Assembly (NCBI GenBank): GCA_902782245.1
Contig: CACZMI010000028.1
Coordinates: 1-47,804, forward strand
Origin: an uncultured Bacteroidales bacterium
Lineage (GTDB): Bacteria; Bacteroidota; Bacteroidia; Bacteroidales; Bacteroidaceae
DNA: 47,804 nt
Direction of reading: 5' to 3'
The notes beneath the pieces were generated by a model that ran no database searches, was not told the origin of the DNA, and worked only from the letters and a program-made list of their open reading frames with translations. Below, piece by piece: positions 6,903 through 16,703 of this stretch. The translations under genes and the position numbers were made by a program. The first letter of the stretch is position 1. Each line of letters begins with the position of its first letter.

Positions 6903-8444
6903 CTACTTTAGTGATCCGGTCGCATTAAATTCGTCCAGTTTCTTGAAACAGTGGCGGTTGATTATCTCCTGAAGCTCACGGTCAAAATTATGTCTAATCT
7001 CTATCTTGGGTCCAAACATGAAACACTCGCCGTTATCCCTGGTGTAAGGATGCCATTCAGGCAGGCCATTTACATTGGGATTGCCGGTGTGCGCAAAGTT
7101 AGCCCACGACTGCGCCATACGGTCGGCCAGGCGCAAGTCTGATTCCGACGGATCGGGCAGGTTACGTCCGGCCAGATGCAGGGTGTTGAAGCAGAAGTTA
7201 AGTTCCGCTCCGTGGGCCGATACATGCGTGCTGGGAGACTTCCACGTGAACATATAATTATACACGGGAGCCTTCTTGGTGGCCGATGCGGCATCGGCCG
7301 TAATAACCGTCTTGGCACGGAACAGGTTGTCAATTGAGGGCAGGTCCTGCGGTATGTAATCGGGCCATGCCTTGGCAAGTGCCTCAGCGTAGGCATCGGT
7401 CTCATCTCCGAATGTAGAGCGGACGGCATCCTTGGCCTGATCCAGAGTCATCTGGCGGTTGTAACTGCCGCGCTGGAGCTCATTGAATGTGGATCCTATT
7501 ATGAGCGGAATGTCACTCGATATCTCGGCAAAACCGGGCTGGAAAGGCTGCTGCAACAGAACTTCACCGTCTGGCACAGGACCGAATCCCCACATGATGG
7601 GAGTGCCGGGAGTACGCACCAAACCTCTTGCCTGAAGGGCGCGCTGGCCAGCCTGATAGAGACGGTCATACGGTACATCCTTTATGCGGTCGGGATCGTT
7701 ATGAGGTATTCCCAGTTCATCCAGAACCGCCAGACCCAGTTCTTGGGTCATCTGCCGGTTGTTCACGTTCAGGATGGTGCCGCTCATTATTATTGCCTTG
7801 TGATACAGACCTTTGGCCGATGGCATGCACATCAGGGTGCCCACCTTGCCGCCGCCTCCGGACTCGCCGAATATGGTCACATTGTTTGGATCACCGCCAA
7901 ATTTGGAGATGTTGTCACGCACCCACTCCAGAGCCTTGACGGCATCCATCATGCCCACGTTGCCGGAGTATTTGTACTTGGAATCACCCGTGGCCGACAG
8001 ATCCAGGAAACCTATTATATTAAGGCGGTGGTTTATGCTCACCACTACTACATCCTTCTTGGCCAGGCCCATACCCGGGTTCCAAGCGCTTGTACCGGAG
8101 TCAAATCCGCCGCCGTGGCACCAAAACATTACCGGTTTCTTGCCTTTGGTATCGGTTGTCCATACGTTCAGCACGCAGCAGTCCTCGGCGCTACCCGGCT
8201 GAATGCGGCCGCCCTGCAGCGACTGCGGTCCCCACTCCGTACAGTCCATTACGGTATCCCACTTGGCAACCGGAGTCGGCGGCATGCAACGCTCGGCCCT
8301 GGCATACGGAATGCCCTTGAACGCCATGGTTCCCTCTTCTTCAAATCCGCGAACCGGACCGTTGGTAGTCCTTATCACAAACGGATCATTCTGGCTGCAC
8401 GCCAGCACCGGCACCAAGGATAACAATAACAATATCCTTTTCAT
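6903..8444 (-). CDS. Carboxylesterase type B lipoprotein
   Basis: From ATG 8444 the protein has 513 residues: MKRILLLLSLVPVLAC is a lipoprotein signal with Cys16 as lipidation site. The oxyanion-hole segment CHGGGFDSG, the nucleophile elbow FGESGGGGKVG and a late HGAELNFCF segment with the probable catalytic His identify the type B carboxylesterase (para-nitrobenzyl esterase) fold. Bacteroidota members remove ester groups from plant or drug-like compounds at the cell surface. The longer in-frame extension to 8501 would translate through a repeat and was rejected. No promoter box is obvious; the 32-bp inverted repeat lies between it and ettA. Confidence 0.9.
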   Translation of the reverse strand: MKRILLLLSLVPVLACSQNDPFVIRTTNGPVRGFEEEGTMAFKGIPYARAERCMPPTPVAKWDTVMDCTEWGPQSLQGGRIQPGSAEDCCVLNVWTTDTKGKKPVMFWCHGGGFDSGTSAWNPGMGLAKKDVVVVSINHRLNIIGFLDLSATGDSKYKYSGNVGMMDAVKALEWVRDNISKFGGDPNNVTIFGESGGGGKVGTLMCMPSAKGLYHKAIIMSGTILNVNNRQMTQELGLAVLDELGIPHNDPDRIKDVPYDRLYQAGQRALQARGLVRTPGTPIMWGFGPVPDGEVLLQQPFQPGFAEISSDIPLIIGSTFNELQRGSYNRQMTLDQAKDAVRSTFGDETDAYAEALAKAWPDYIPQDLPSIDNLFRAKTVITADAASATKKAPVYNYMFTWKSPSTHVSAHGAELNFCFNTLHLAGRNLPDPSESDLRLADRMAQSWANFAHTGNPNVNGLPEWHPYTRDNGECFMFGPKIEIRHNFDRELQEIINRHCFKKLDEFNATGSLK

Positions 8445-8463
8445 ATCGTGATAATTTTGCTCG

Positions 8464-8557
8464 ATGATACAATTGGGGACAGACCCCTTTTGCACATGCA
8501 AAGTAAGCGATTATCTCTTAATTATCCACGTGCAAAAGGGGTCTGTCCCCAATTGTA

Positions 8558-8561
<4 letters not shown>
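8464..8561. repeat. REP-like pair: perfect 32-bp inverted repeat
   Basis: Positions 8464-8495 and 8530-8561 are exact reverse complements, separated by 34 bases. Each arm carries ATGATACAATTGGGGACAGA followed by CCCCTTTTGCAC, itself a small palindrome GGGG-ACAGA-CCCC. The right arm supplies the TGA stop codon of the ettA gene (8558-8560). Related single copies are at 3427-3456 and 44666-44694. Confidence 0.95.
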
Positions 8562-10252
<1,691 letters not shown>

Positions 10253-10271
10253 TTCTAATAATTTACGAGAG

Positions 10272-10279
10272 CAAAGATA
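10272..10279 (-). promoter_or_regulatory. -7 promoter box of ettA
   Basis: TATCTTTG on the reverse strand lies 19 bases before the ettA ATG at 10252. It is divergent from the box at 10292-10299. Confidence 0.65.
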
Positions 10280-10291
10280 GCAAAAAGCCGC

Positions 10292-10299
10292 TATATTTG
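10292..10299 (+). promoter_or_regulatory. -7 promoter box of the K+ channel gene
   Basis: TATATTTG predicts transcription starting at about 10305. That leaves about 16 bases before the ATG at 10321 but only about 4 before the ATG at 10309, which favours 10321. Confidence 0.65.
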
Positions 10300-10320
10300 C
10301 AGAGTCACATGATCAAGCTT

Positions 10321-11052
10321 ATGAGAAAACGTCTGTACACCATAGTTGAACAGGGGCGTGACAACGACTGGGTCAGCTACATCTACGATTTCATCATACT
10401 GGCCGCCATCACAGCCAGCATCATCCCCCTCATGTTCATTGAGACCTACCCTGTCTTCAACATCATAGAAGACATAACCGTAGGATTGCTCATCCTGGAT
10501 TATCTGCTCCGATGGATTGTGGCCGATTATATAGTAGGCCGCGGCAAATGGTCATTCCTTATCTACCCCTTCACAGGCTGGGCCATCATTGATTTCCTGG
10601 CCATCCTGCCGGGTTTGCGCATACTGGGGCAGGGATTCAAGGTACTTAGGATATCGCGTCTGCTCCGAATACTCAGACTTTTCAAGTTCATACGCTACTC
10701 CAAGAACATCAAGATACTAGGTAACGTAATCAAACGTGAGAAGACCATACTGCTCACAGTTCTGGGCATAGCTGTATTCTACATTTTCATATCCGCACTG
10801 GTTATGTTCAATGCCGAACCGCATATCAACCCCGAAACCGGTGTACCCACATTCGGCAACTTCTTTGACGCCCTCTACTGGGCTACGGTTACGCTGACCA
10901 CCGTAGGTTACGGCGATGTCACCCCCGTTACCGACATCGGCCGTTTCATAAGTATGGTATCAAGCCTGTTCGGCGTAGCGATAATAGCCCTACCCAGCGG
11001 CGTCATTACCGCCGCCTACCTGGACGAACTCCGAAGTCAGAAAGAAAAATAG
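10321..11052 (+). CDS. Voltage-gated potassium channel (VIC superfamily)
   Basis: The 243-residue protein (starting MRKRLYTIVEQG; an alternative ATG lies at 10309) has six membrane segments. The S4-like helix carries a ladder of positive residues (VLRISRLLRILRLFKFIRYS), and the pore loop holds the K+ selectivity filter TVGYGD in TVTLTTVGYGDVTP. This is a single-subunit Kv-type channel that should form tetramers in the inner membrane. The C-terminus ends shortly after S6 with no cytoplasmic RCK domain, so gating by ligands is unlikely. Neighbouring genes do not suggest a shared role. Confidence 0.93.
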   Translation: MRKRLYTIVEQGRDNDWVSYIYDFIILAAITASIIPLMFIETYPVFNIIEDITVGLLILDYLLRWIVADYIVGRGKWSFLIYPFTGWAIIDFLAILPGLRILGQGFKVLRISRLLRILRLFKFIRYSKNIKILGNVIKREKTILLTVLGIAVFYIFISALVMFNAEPHINPETGVPTFGNFFDALYWATVTLTTVGYGDVTPVTDIGRFISMVSSLFGVAIIALPSGVITAAYLDELRSQKEK

Positions 11053-11054
11053 TA

Positions 11055-11062
11055 TATTTGCA
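11055..11062 (+). promoter_or_regulatory. -7 promoter box before the helical membrane protein
   Basis: TATATTTG overlaps the end of the channel gene and lies 18 bases before the ATG at 11081. Confidence 0.65.
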
Positions 11063-11080
11063 GAAACCTTTTCCGATTAA

Positions 11081-12301
11081 ATGAAAGATAACACTTGTTT
11101 GCGGCTGGACGAGATTGCCCAGGCACTCGCCAATGCCGATGCCGGACGTATGGATCCGCAGTTGTCCCAAAAGGACAGAGAGACAATGGAACAGGCGTGC
11201 GTAACCCTTCGTGAGGCGGAGCGCAGAGCCATAGTGAATGTTGAGACCGGACTTGTAGAGAAGTTCCGCGAGAGTGCCGGCAGCATCAACCTGCAGGCCA
11301 AGGAACTCCGGGCACTGGTCACTAAGATGAACAAAATCCCCAAATCGCTTGACATTACAGAGACCGTGATAAAGGAGTGCGTACGCGTGCTCAAGGCCAT
11401 CGCCCTGTGGTGCACCATGTTCTTCCTTATAATATATATGTCCGGCTGCGGTTCCATGACCAAGGCACAGCTAAAGCGTGTCAACTCACTTGCAGTGGTC
11501 AGTGATTCGGCAGTGACCGGACCGGGCAGCGTGCTCCGCGTACTCAATGAGGTGAATCTGGAACGCGGTCTTATGTACGCCGCATCACTGAGCAGCACGG
11601 AGGCCCGTATAGAGGACCTTAACGGATTGGCCGATGCCCAAGCCCAGCTTTCCCGCCTGGCCAAGCAGTCCGATGTATGCGTAAACATACTGGAAAGTTA
11701 CGTCCGCGCCCTCAGGTCTATAAGCAGTGAAACGCGCTGGAAACAGAACGGGACCGAGCTGCGTGGAATAGGCCGTAACATGGATTCTCTGGCCATTGCA
11801 TACAACAGACTTGACTGGGGTGACCTGTACGAGCCCGGCATTGCCAAACAGATAGGAAAGACCAGCGGATATCTGGCACAGCAGTACGGCAAGCGCCGGC
11901 AGCGCCGCATGGTGCAGTCGTTTCTGGAACATGGCGACAAACTGGTTGATGACTGCGTCAAGGCTTTGACCGAGACCCTTAAATCGGCCGATTTCAAATC
12001 AGTCATAGAAAACGAGCGTACCGGACTTGAAAACAATTACCGTGCCTACCTGAACATGACATCCTTGAACGGGACCGTTCCCCTTCCCGATTTTGACCGC
12101 ACTTATCTGGAATGCCGTCTCAAAATCGAGCAGGCGGAAAGCATGCGCCGCCAGTGCATCACCATGCTTCAGGCATTCGGCCGCGCCCACAACGCCCTTC
12201 GCAAGGAGATGTATAACCGCCGCACCTACAGCGAGTTTGCCGACGATCTGTTTGACCTGAACCGTCAGGTACTTGCCCTGGCCAAACTCCTTGAAAAATA
12301 A
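11081..12301 (+). CDS. Helical protein with internal membrane anchor or lipobox, unknown function
   Basis: The 406-residue protein matches no family I recognise. Residues 1-95 are soluble and helical, with heptad-like stretches. Residues 104-122 (LKAIALWCTMFFLIIYMSG) form a hydrophobic segment ending at Cys123 in a lipobox-like YMSGC. The remaining 280 residues are helical and rich in charged residues, as in coiled-coil periplasmic proteins. Either it spans the inner membrane once with an N-terminal cytoplasmic domain, or two proteins are encoded, the second a lipoprotein from an internal GTG (11366 or 11387). A promoter box lies at 11055-11062. It is followed by the aromatic operon leader. 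Confidence 0.75.
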   Translation: MKDNTCLRLDEIAQALANADAGRMDPQLSQKDRETMEQACVTLREAERRAIVNVETGLVEKFRESAGSINLQAKELRALVTKMNKIPKSLDITETVIKECVRVLKAIALWCTMFFLIIYMSGCGSMTKAQLKRVNSLAVVSDSAVTGPGSVLRVLNEVNLERGLMYAASLSSTEARIEDLNGLADAQAQLSRLAKQSDVCVNILESYVRALRSISSETRWKQNGTELRGIGRNMDSLAIAYNRLDWGDLYEPGIAKQIGKTSGYLAQQYGKRRQRRMVQSFLEHGDKLVDDCVKALTETLKSADFKSVIENERTGLENNYRAYLNMTSLNGTVPLPDFDRTYLECRLKIEQAESMRRQCITMLQAFGRAHNALRKEMYNRRTYSEFADDLFDLNRQVLALAKLLEK

Positions 12302-12348
12302 AAAAACAAAAAATAGCTGTCAGGATGACAATGTGTTGAAATGTTGTT

Positions 12349-12356
12349 TACCTTTG
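12349..12356 (+). promoter_or_regulatory. -7 promoter box of the aromatic operon
   Basis: TACCTTTG lies 8 bases before the leader peptide ATG, so the leader transcript begins almost at the leader peptide itself. Confidence 0.7.
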
Positions 12357-12364
12357 CGCTCAAT

Positions 12365-12424
12365 ATGAAAGCAATAAACGCATACTTCTATTACTTTTGG
12401 TTTACCAGACAATACGCCGGGTAA
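12365..12424 (+). CDS. Aromatic amino acid operon leader peptide
   Basis: This 19-codon frame translates to MKAINAYFYYFWFTRQYAG and stops at TAA 12422-12424. Codons 7-13 (12383-12403) are seven consecutive aromatic residues: Tyr, Phe, Tyr, Tyr, Phe, Trp, Phe. Such a run has no plausible origin other than a ribosome-stalling sensor for charged tRNA-Phe, tRNA-Tyr and tRNA-Trp. It starts just after a promoter box and ends 33 bases before a strong terminator that precedes a DAHP synthase, prephenate dehydrogenase and prephenate dehydratase operon. It therefore acts as the sensing part of a transcription attenuator, as in trp and phe leaders of enteric bacteria. Confidence 0.9.
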   Translation: MKAINAYFYYFWFTRQYAG

Positions 12425-12465
12425 TTTGTTGTATGCATACAAATAAGGAATAACAGAGAGCCCGG
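12417..12465 (+). promoter_or_regulatory. Candidate antiterminator of the aromatic attenuator
   Basis: CCGGG (12417-12421, in the last leader codons) can pair with CCCGG (12461-12465, in the left terminator arm). The loop between them holds the perfect palindrome TTGTATGCATACAA (12429-12442), which can fold and bring the two together. A ribosome stalled on the aromatic codons would leave this pairing free; one at the stop codon would cover it. The pairing is short, so this is a model, not an observation. Confidence 0.5.
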
Positions 12466-12488
12466 ATCAATGATTCGGGCTCTTTTTT
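12457..12488 (+). terminator. Attenuator terminator of the aromatic operon
   Basis: The arms AGAGCCCGGATC (12457-12468) and GATTCGGGCTCT (12472-12483) form a 12-bp stem with one G-T pair and a three-base loop, followed by a six-base T-run. It sits between the leader peptide and the first structural gene, the normal place for an attenuator. Confidence 0.9.
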
Positions 12489-12513
12489 GATACGTAAACA
12501 AACACATAAAACT

Positions 12514-13524
12514 ATGATAGCAGTACTTAAAGCCGGAGTCTCAGAGACTCAAAAGAAAAACCTTATCAACTGGATCAAAGGCCAGGGAGTAGACGTACAT
12601 ATCAGTGAAGGACAGTTCCAGACAGTAATAGGTCTGATTGGTGATACCAGCAAGATTGACCCCGACCTGCTGAGCGGACTTGACATCATCGAGTCAGTTA
12701 CCCGCATCAGCGAGCCGTTCAAATGCGCCAACCGCCGTTTCCACCCCGCCGACACCATCGTAGAGATTGGTGAAGGTGAAAACAAGGTAAAGATTGGCGG
12801 CGTCAACTTTGCCATGATAGCCGGTCCCTGCTCGGTTGAGTCCGAGGATCAGATTGTAGGAATAGCACAGGCCGTAAAGGCATCGGGCGCAAAACTTCTG
12901 CGCGGCGGTGCCTTCAAACCCCGCACAAGCCCGTATGATTTCCAGGGAATGGGGGCCGATGGCCTTGAACTGCTGCGCAAGGCACGCAAGGCAACAGGTC
13001 TGCCCATAGTTACCGAGATTATGAGTGAGAAACACCTTGACCTGTTTGAGGATGTTGACCTTATACAGGTTGGTGCCCGCAACATGCAGAACTTTGAGCT
13101 GCTCAAGACTCTGGGCCACACCCGCAAGCCCATCCTGCTTAAACGCGGACTTTCAAGCACCATCAAGGAGTGGCTCATGAGTGCCGAGTACATCATGGCC
13201 GGCGGTAATGAGAACATCATACTGTGCGAGCGCGGCATACGCAGTTACGACACATACACCCGCAACGTGCTTGACCTGAGTGCCATTCCCGTTGTAAAGG
13301 AGCTGTCACACCTGCCCATCATAGTTGACCCCAGCCACGCCACCGGCAAGTCACGTCTGGTTCCGTCCATGAGTCTGGCAGCAGTTGCAGCCGGTGCCGA
13401 CGGACTTATAATAGAGGTGCACAACGACCCCACCCACGCCCTGTGCGACGGTGCACAGTCTCTCACCCCCGCGCAGTTTGACGAGGTTGCAAAGAAAGTA
13501 AACGCCTTAAAACAAATAATCTGA
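12514..13524 (+). CDS. aroF: DAHP synthase, type I-beta with regulatory FBL domain
   Basis: From ATG 12514 the protein has 336 residues. Residues 1-67 form a ferredoxin-like regulatory domain (MIAVLKAGVSETQKKNLINW), and the rest is the KDO8P/DAHP-synthase barrel, with AGPCSVES, RGGAFKPRTSPY, the metal-binding Cys/His/Glu/Asp motifs and IVDPSHATGKS. It condenses PEP and erythrose-4-phosphate, the first step of the shikimate pathway. In Thermotoga-type enzymes the N-terminal domain mediates feedback inhibition by Phe or Tyr. It is the first structural gene of the attenuated operon, so it would be controlled both by tRNA charging and by allostery. Confidence 0.95.
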   Translation: MIAVLKAGVSETQKKNLINWIKGQGVDVHISEGQFQTVIGLIGDTSKIDPDLLSGLDIIESVTRISEPFKCANRRFHPADTIVEIGEGENKVKIGGVNFAMIAGPCSVESEDQIVGIAQAVKASGAKLLRGGAFKPRTSPYDFQGMGADGLELLRKARKATGLPIVTEIMSEKHLDLFEDVDLIQVGARNMQNFELLKTLGHTRKPILLKRGLSSTIKEWLMSAEYIMAGGNENIILCERGIRSYDTYTRNVLDLSAIPVVKELSHLPIIVDPSHATGKSRLVPSMSLAAVAAGADGLIIEVHNDPTHALCDGAQSLTPAQFDEVAKKVNALKQII

Positions 13525-13525
13525 G

Positions 13526-13533
13526 TACATTTG
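13526..13533 (+). promoter_or_regulatory. Possible internal promoter before tyrA
   Basis: TACATTTG lies in the 28-base gap between the DAHP synthase and tyrA genes. It could give attenuator-independent expression of the lower operon. Confidence 0.4.
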
Positions 13534-13552
13534 TAAATCAACACAGAGCAAG

Positions 13553-14386
13553 ATGATTGTAGCAGTTGTAGGATTGGGTCTGATAGGCGGATCGCTGGCC
13601 AAGGCATACAAGGAGGCCGGCTGGACGGTCTACGGCTATGACCTTAACGAGTCGGTGAGCTGTTTTGCACAGTTGGAAGGCACTCTGGATGCAGTGCTGG
13701 ACAGCAGCAACATAAAGAAATGTGACCTTATCCACATAGCCGTTACGCCCGATGCCGCATGCGGCTGGATAAACGCCCACGCTCCGGAAATAGCCAAGAG
13801 CACAGTAGTGATTGATGACTGCGGAACCAAACGCAAGATTGTGGAGTGCGGAATGAAAGCCGCAGCCCAATACGGATTCACCTACGCCGGCGGTCACCCC
13901 ATGGCAGGAACACACCTGTCAGGTTACAAGAACTCACGCGCCACCATGTTCCAGAACGCATCGATGATAATCATCCCGCCCACACATGATGACATCCAGC
14001 TGCTGGACCGCATAAAGCACCTGCTGGAGCCCATGCAGTTAAAGCGTGTGGTATTTACCACCCCAGAGCAGCATGACAGCATGATTGCATTCACATCACA
14101 ACTGGCCCACGTGGTATCCAACGCCTATATCAAGAGCCCGTCGGCCCAGCAGCACAAGGGCTACAGTGCAGGCAGTTTCCGCGACCTTACCCGCGTGGCC
14201 TGGCTCAACGAGAATATGTGGACAGAGCTGTTCCTTGAGAACAAGGACAATCTGCTACGCGAGATACATACCCTGATTGATAACCTCACCCAGTACGCAA
14301 GTGCCATGGAGGCCGATGACGCCCAGACACTCTGCGCACTGCTGCGTGACGGACGCATAGCAAAAGAACTCTCAGAAAAGAACTGA
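13553..14386 (+). CDS. tyrA: Prephenate dehydrogenase
   Basis: The 277-residue protein opens with the NAD-binding glycine-rich motif GLGLIGGSLAKAY (from residue 7) and contains GGHPMAGTH at residues 113-121, the prephenate dehydrogenase signature with the catalytic His. It decarboxylates and oxidises prephenate to 4-hydroxyphenylpyruvate for tyrosine. It has no chorismate mutase or ACT domain; the mutase activity is provided by the pheA product. It is the second gene of the aromatic operon, with a one-base gap before aroB. Confidence 0.93.
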   Translation: MIVAVVGLGLIGGSLAKAYKEAGWTVYGYDLNESVSCFAQLEGTLDAVLDSSNIKKCDLIHIAVTPDAACGWINAHAPEIAKSTVVIDDCGTKRKIVECGMKAAAQYGFTYAGGHPMAGTHLSGYKNSRATMFQNASMIIIPPTHDDIQLLDRIKHLLEPMQLKRVVFTTPEQHDSMIAFTSQLAHVVSNAYIKSPSAQQHKGYSAGSFRDLTRVAWLNENMWTELFLENKDNLLREIHTLIDNLTQYASAMEADDAQTLCALLRDGRIAKELSEKN

Positions 14387-14387
14387 T

Positions 14388-15434
14388 ATGGAAAAGATCA
14401 CCGTCCACGCATCGGGCACATATGACATCCTTATAAACAAAGGAGATCTGAGTGGCATAGGCCAGGCGCTCCGTGAGCGTTTCAAGCCCTGCACCATTGC
14501 CATTCTGAGCGATGATAAGGTATTCCCCCTGTACGGCAGGACCGTGACCGATGCCCTTGAGGCTGCCGGTTTCAGGACCATAGCCCACGTGATACCCAAC
14601 GGCGAGCAGAGCAAGACGCTTGATAACGTGACCGCATTCATAGACTGCATGGTCCGTGCACAGGTTACCCGTACCGATATGGTGCTGGCTCTGGGCGGCG
14701 GTGTTGTAGGCGATATGGCCGGTTTTGCAGCGGCAATCTACCTGCGCGGAATCCCGTACATCCAGGTGCCCACCACCCTTCTGGCTGCCGTTGACTCATC
14801 GGTGGGCGGTAAGACGGCGGTCGATATCAGCGCCGGCAAGAACCTGGTAGGCGCATTCCACCAGCCCGCCCTGGTCTATTTGGACACCGAGACACTCTCC
14901 ACACTTGACCCGTCAGTATTGCGTGACGGCTTTGCCGAGGTAATCAAATACGGTATCATTCTGGACAGCAACCTGTTCCGGACAGTAGCAACACCCGGCA
15001 CCTTTGACCTGACCAAGGTGATTGCCCGCTGCATAGAGATAAAGCGTGATGTAGTTGAGCAGGATGAGTTTGACAAAGGCCTTCGCGGTCTGCTGAACTT
15101 TGGCCACACATTCGGTCACGCCATAGAGAAACTGAGCGGATTCACCATCACACACGGAAGCGCCGTTGCCCGCGGAATGATCATTGCCGCCAGGGTGGCC
15201 CGCGTTTACGGTTTCACTGACTACACAGACGTAATAACCAAAGTAGTAAAGGATTACGGTTTTGAGACCGATTGTCCCTTTAAAGCCGATGAGCTCTACA
15301 GCGTGATCCTATCGGACAAGAAGCGCAGCGGAGCCGACATTACACTTGTGCTGCCCAAGGAGATTGGCGCATGCACTCTGGAGAAAATGCCTGCCGCGCA
15401 GGTACTTGAACTGATGAAAAAAGCCGGCTTATGA
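14388..15434 (+). CDS. aroB: 3-dehydroquinate synthase
   Basis: The 348-residue protein carries GGGVVGD (103-109), PTTLLAAVDSSVGGKTAVD (from 128) and a late GHTFGHAIEK, which bind NAD and zinc in 3-dehydroquinate synthase. It converts DAHP to 3-dehydroquinate. Length and motif order are normal for the family. The start codon is one base after the tyrA stop, and the stop overlaps aroA by 4 bases, so the three are tightly coupled. Confidence 0.95.
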   Translation: MEKITVHASGTYDILINKGDLSGIGQALRERFKPCTIAILSDDKVFPLYGRTVTDALEAAGFRTIAHVIPNGEQSKTLDNVTAFIDCMVRAQVTRTDMVLALGGGVVGDMAGFAAAIYLRGIPYIQVPTTLLAAVDSSVGGKTAVDISAGKNLVGAFHQPALVYLDTETLSTLDPSVLRDGFAEVIKYGIILDSNLFRTVATPGTFDLTKVIARCIEIKRDVVEQDEFDKGLRGLLNFGHTFGHAIEKLSGFTITHGSAVARGMIIAARVARVYGFTDYTDVITKVVKDYGFETDCPFKADELYSVILSDKKRSGADITLVLPKEIGACTLEKMPAAQVLELMKKAGL

Positions 15435-16696
15435 TTCTACAGGTATCAGGGACAGTATCAGGAAACGTGCAGGTGCCGCCGTCCAAGTCGGTAGCCCACC
15501 GTATGCTCATCTGCGCAGCGCTGTCAGACGCGCCCTGCACAATTGTCTGCCAGAGCGTGAACCGCGATATGGAGGCAACCATGAACTGCCTTAACGCCCT
15601 TGGCGCAAACATAACCTACACAGACGGAAAGTTCAGCGTCCAGCCTATATCAGAGGTCAGGAAAGGCGCAACGCTTGACTGCGGCGAGAGCGGATCCACC
15701 CTGAGGTTCCTGCTCCCTGTAGCCGCCGCACTGGGGGCCGATGCCACATTCATCGGCCAGGGCCGTCTGCCGGAACGTCCCCTCTCACCCCTTTATGAGG
15801 AGATGACCGCCCACGGCGTAAAGATGACAGAGAACGGCCATATGCCGCTCAAGTGCAGCGGAAACCTGCCCGCAGGACTCTACACCATTGACGGCGGCGT
15901 ATCGTCACAGTTCATCTCAGGACTGCTCATGGCCCTGCCGCTAACCGGTATACAGAGCAAGATTGTTGTTACCGGCAAGCAGGAGAGCGCATCATACATA
16001 GGGCTTACCCTGAACGCACTCAGGCAGTTCGGCATAGAGATACAGTCCACAACCGATGGTTACATCATACCCAGCGGACAGGAGTTCACCACCCCGGCCA
16101 CACAGGTTGCAGTGGAGGGAGACTGGTCGGCCGCAGCATTCTGGCTGACAGCAGGTGTAGCAGGCAGCAAGCCCGTTACCTGCACCGGACTCAACTACGA
16201 GTGCTCTGCCCAGGGTGACCGCCGCATTGTAGACGTGCTCCGTAAGATGGGTGCCGATATCGCAACCGCAGGCAATACGGTTACCGCACGCCCGTCAAGC
16301 CTGACCGCAGCACAGATAGACTGTGCCGATATCCCCGATCTGGTTCCAATACTCGCTGTCGCAGCATCATCAGCCCAGGGAACTACAATCTTTGACAACA
16401 TACGCCGTCTGCGTATCAAGGAGAGTGACCGCGTGCAGTCCATACTGCAACTGCTGGGTATGGCCGGCATATATGCGTTTGCATCGGACAATACCCTTAC
16501 GGTTACGGGCGGTCCTGCTAAAAACTGCTCATACAATCCGTCGGGCGATCACCGCATGGCCATGGCTGCGGCTGTACTGGCATCGGCCAAGAATGTTAAG
16601 ATTACCATAAGCGATGCCGAGTGCACCGCCAAGTCATACCCCGCCTTCTTTGATGATTTCAACGCATTGGGAGGCATAGTTCTGAAACAACAGTAA
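15431..16696 (+). CDS. aroA: 5-enolpyruvylshikimate-3-phosphate synthase
   Basis: The 421-residue protein has VPPSKSVAHR (near 15-24), CGESGSTLRF (84-93), the RIKESDR segment and GDHRMAMAAAV, all active-site motifs of EPSP synthase. It adds the enolpyruvyl group of PEP to shikimate-3-phosphate. The second-residue alanine of the usual GNAGTAxR motif is not present here; the CGESGSTLRF form is the class II-like (ES rather than NA) variant. It overlaps aroB by 4 bases (ATGA) and precedes pheA by 7 bases. Confidence 0.95.
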   Translation: MILQVSGTVSGNVQVPPSKSVAHRMLICAALSDAPCTIVCQSVNRDMEATMNCLNALGANITYTDGKFSVQPISEVRKGATLDCGESGSTLRFLLPVAAALGADATFIGQGRLPERPLSPLYEEMTAHGVKMTENGHMPLKCSGNLPAGLYTIDGGVSSQFISGLLMALPLTGIQSKIVVTGKQESASYIGLTLNALRQFGIEIQSTTDGYIIPSGQEFTTPATQVAVEGDWSAAAFWLTAGVAGSKPVTCTGLNYECSAQGDRRIVDVLRKMGADIATAGNTVTARPSSLTAAQIDCADIPDLVPILAVAASSAQGTTIFDNIRRLRIKESDRVQSILQLLGMAGIYAFASDNTLTVTGGPAKNCSYNPSGDHRMAMAAAVLASAKNVKITISDAECTAKSYPAFFDDFNALGGIVLKQQ

Positions 16697-16703
16697 ATAC
16701 CAT

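Noticed and set aside
7701-8423. A 240-codon forward frame opposite the carboxylesterase gene
   Set aside because: No promoter, no motif, and the reverse strand carries an intact esterase with a lipobox.
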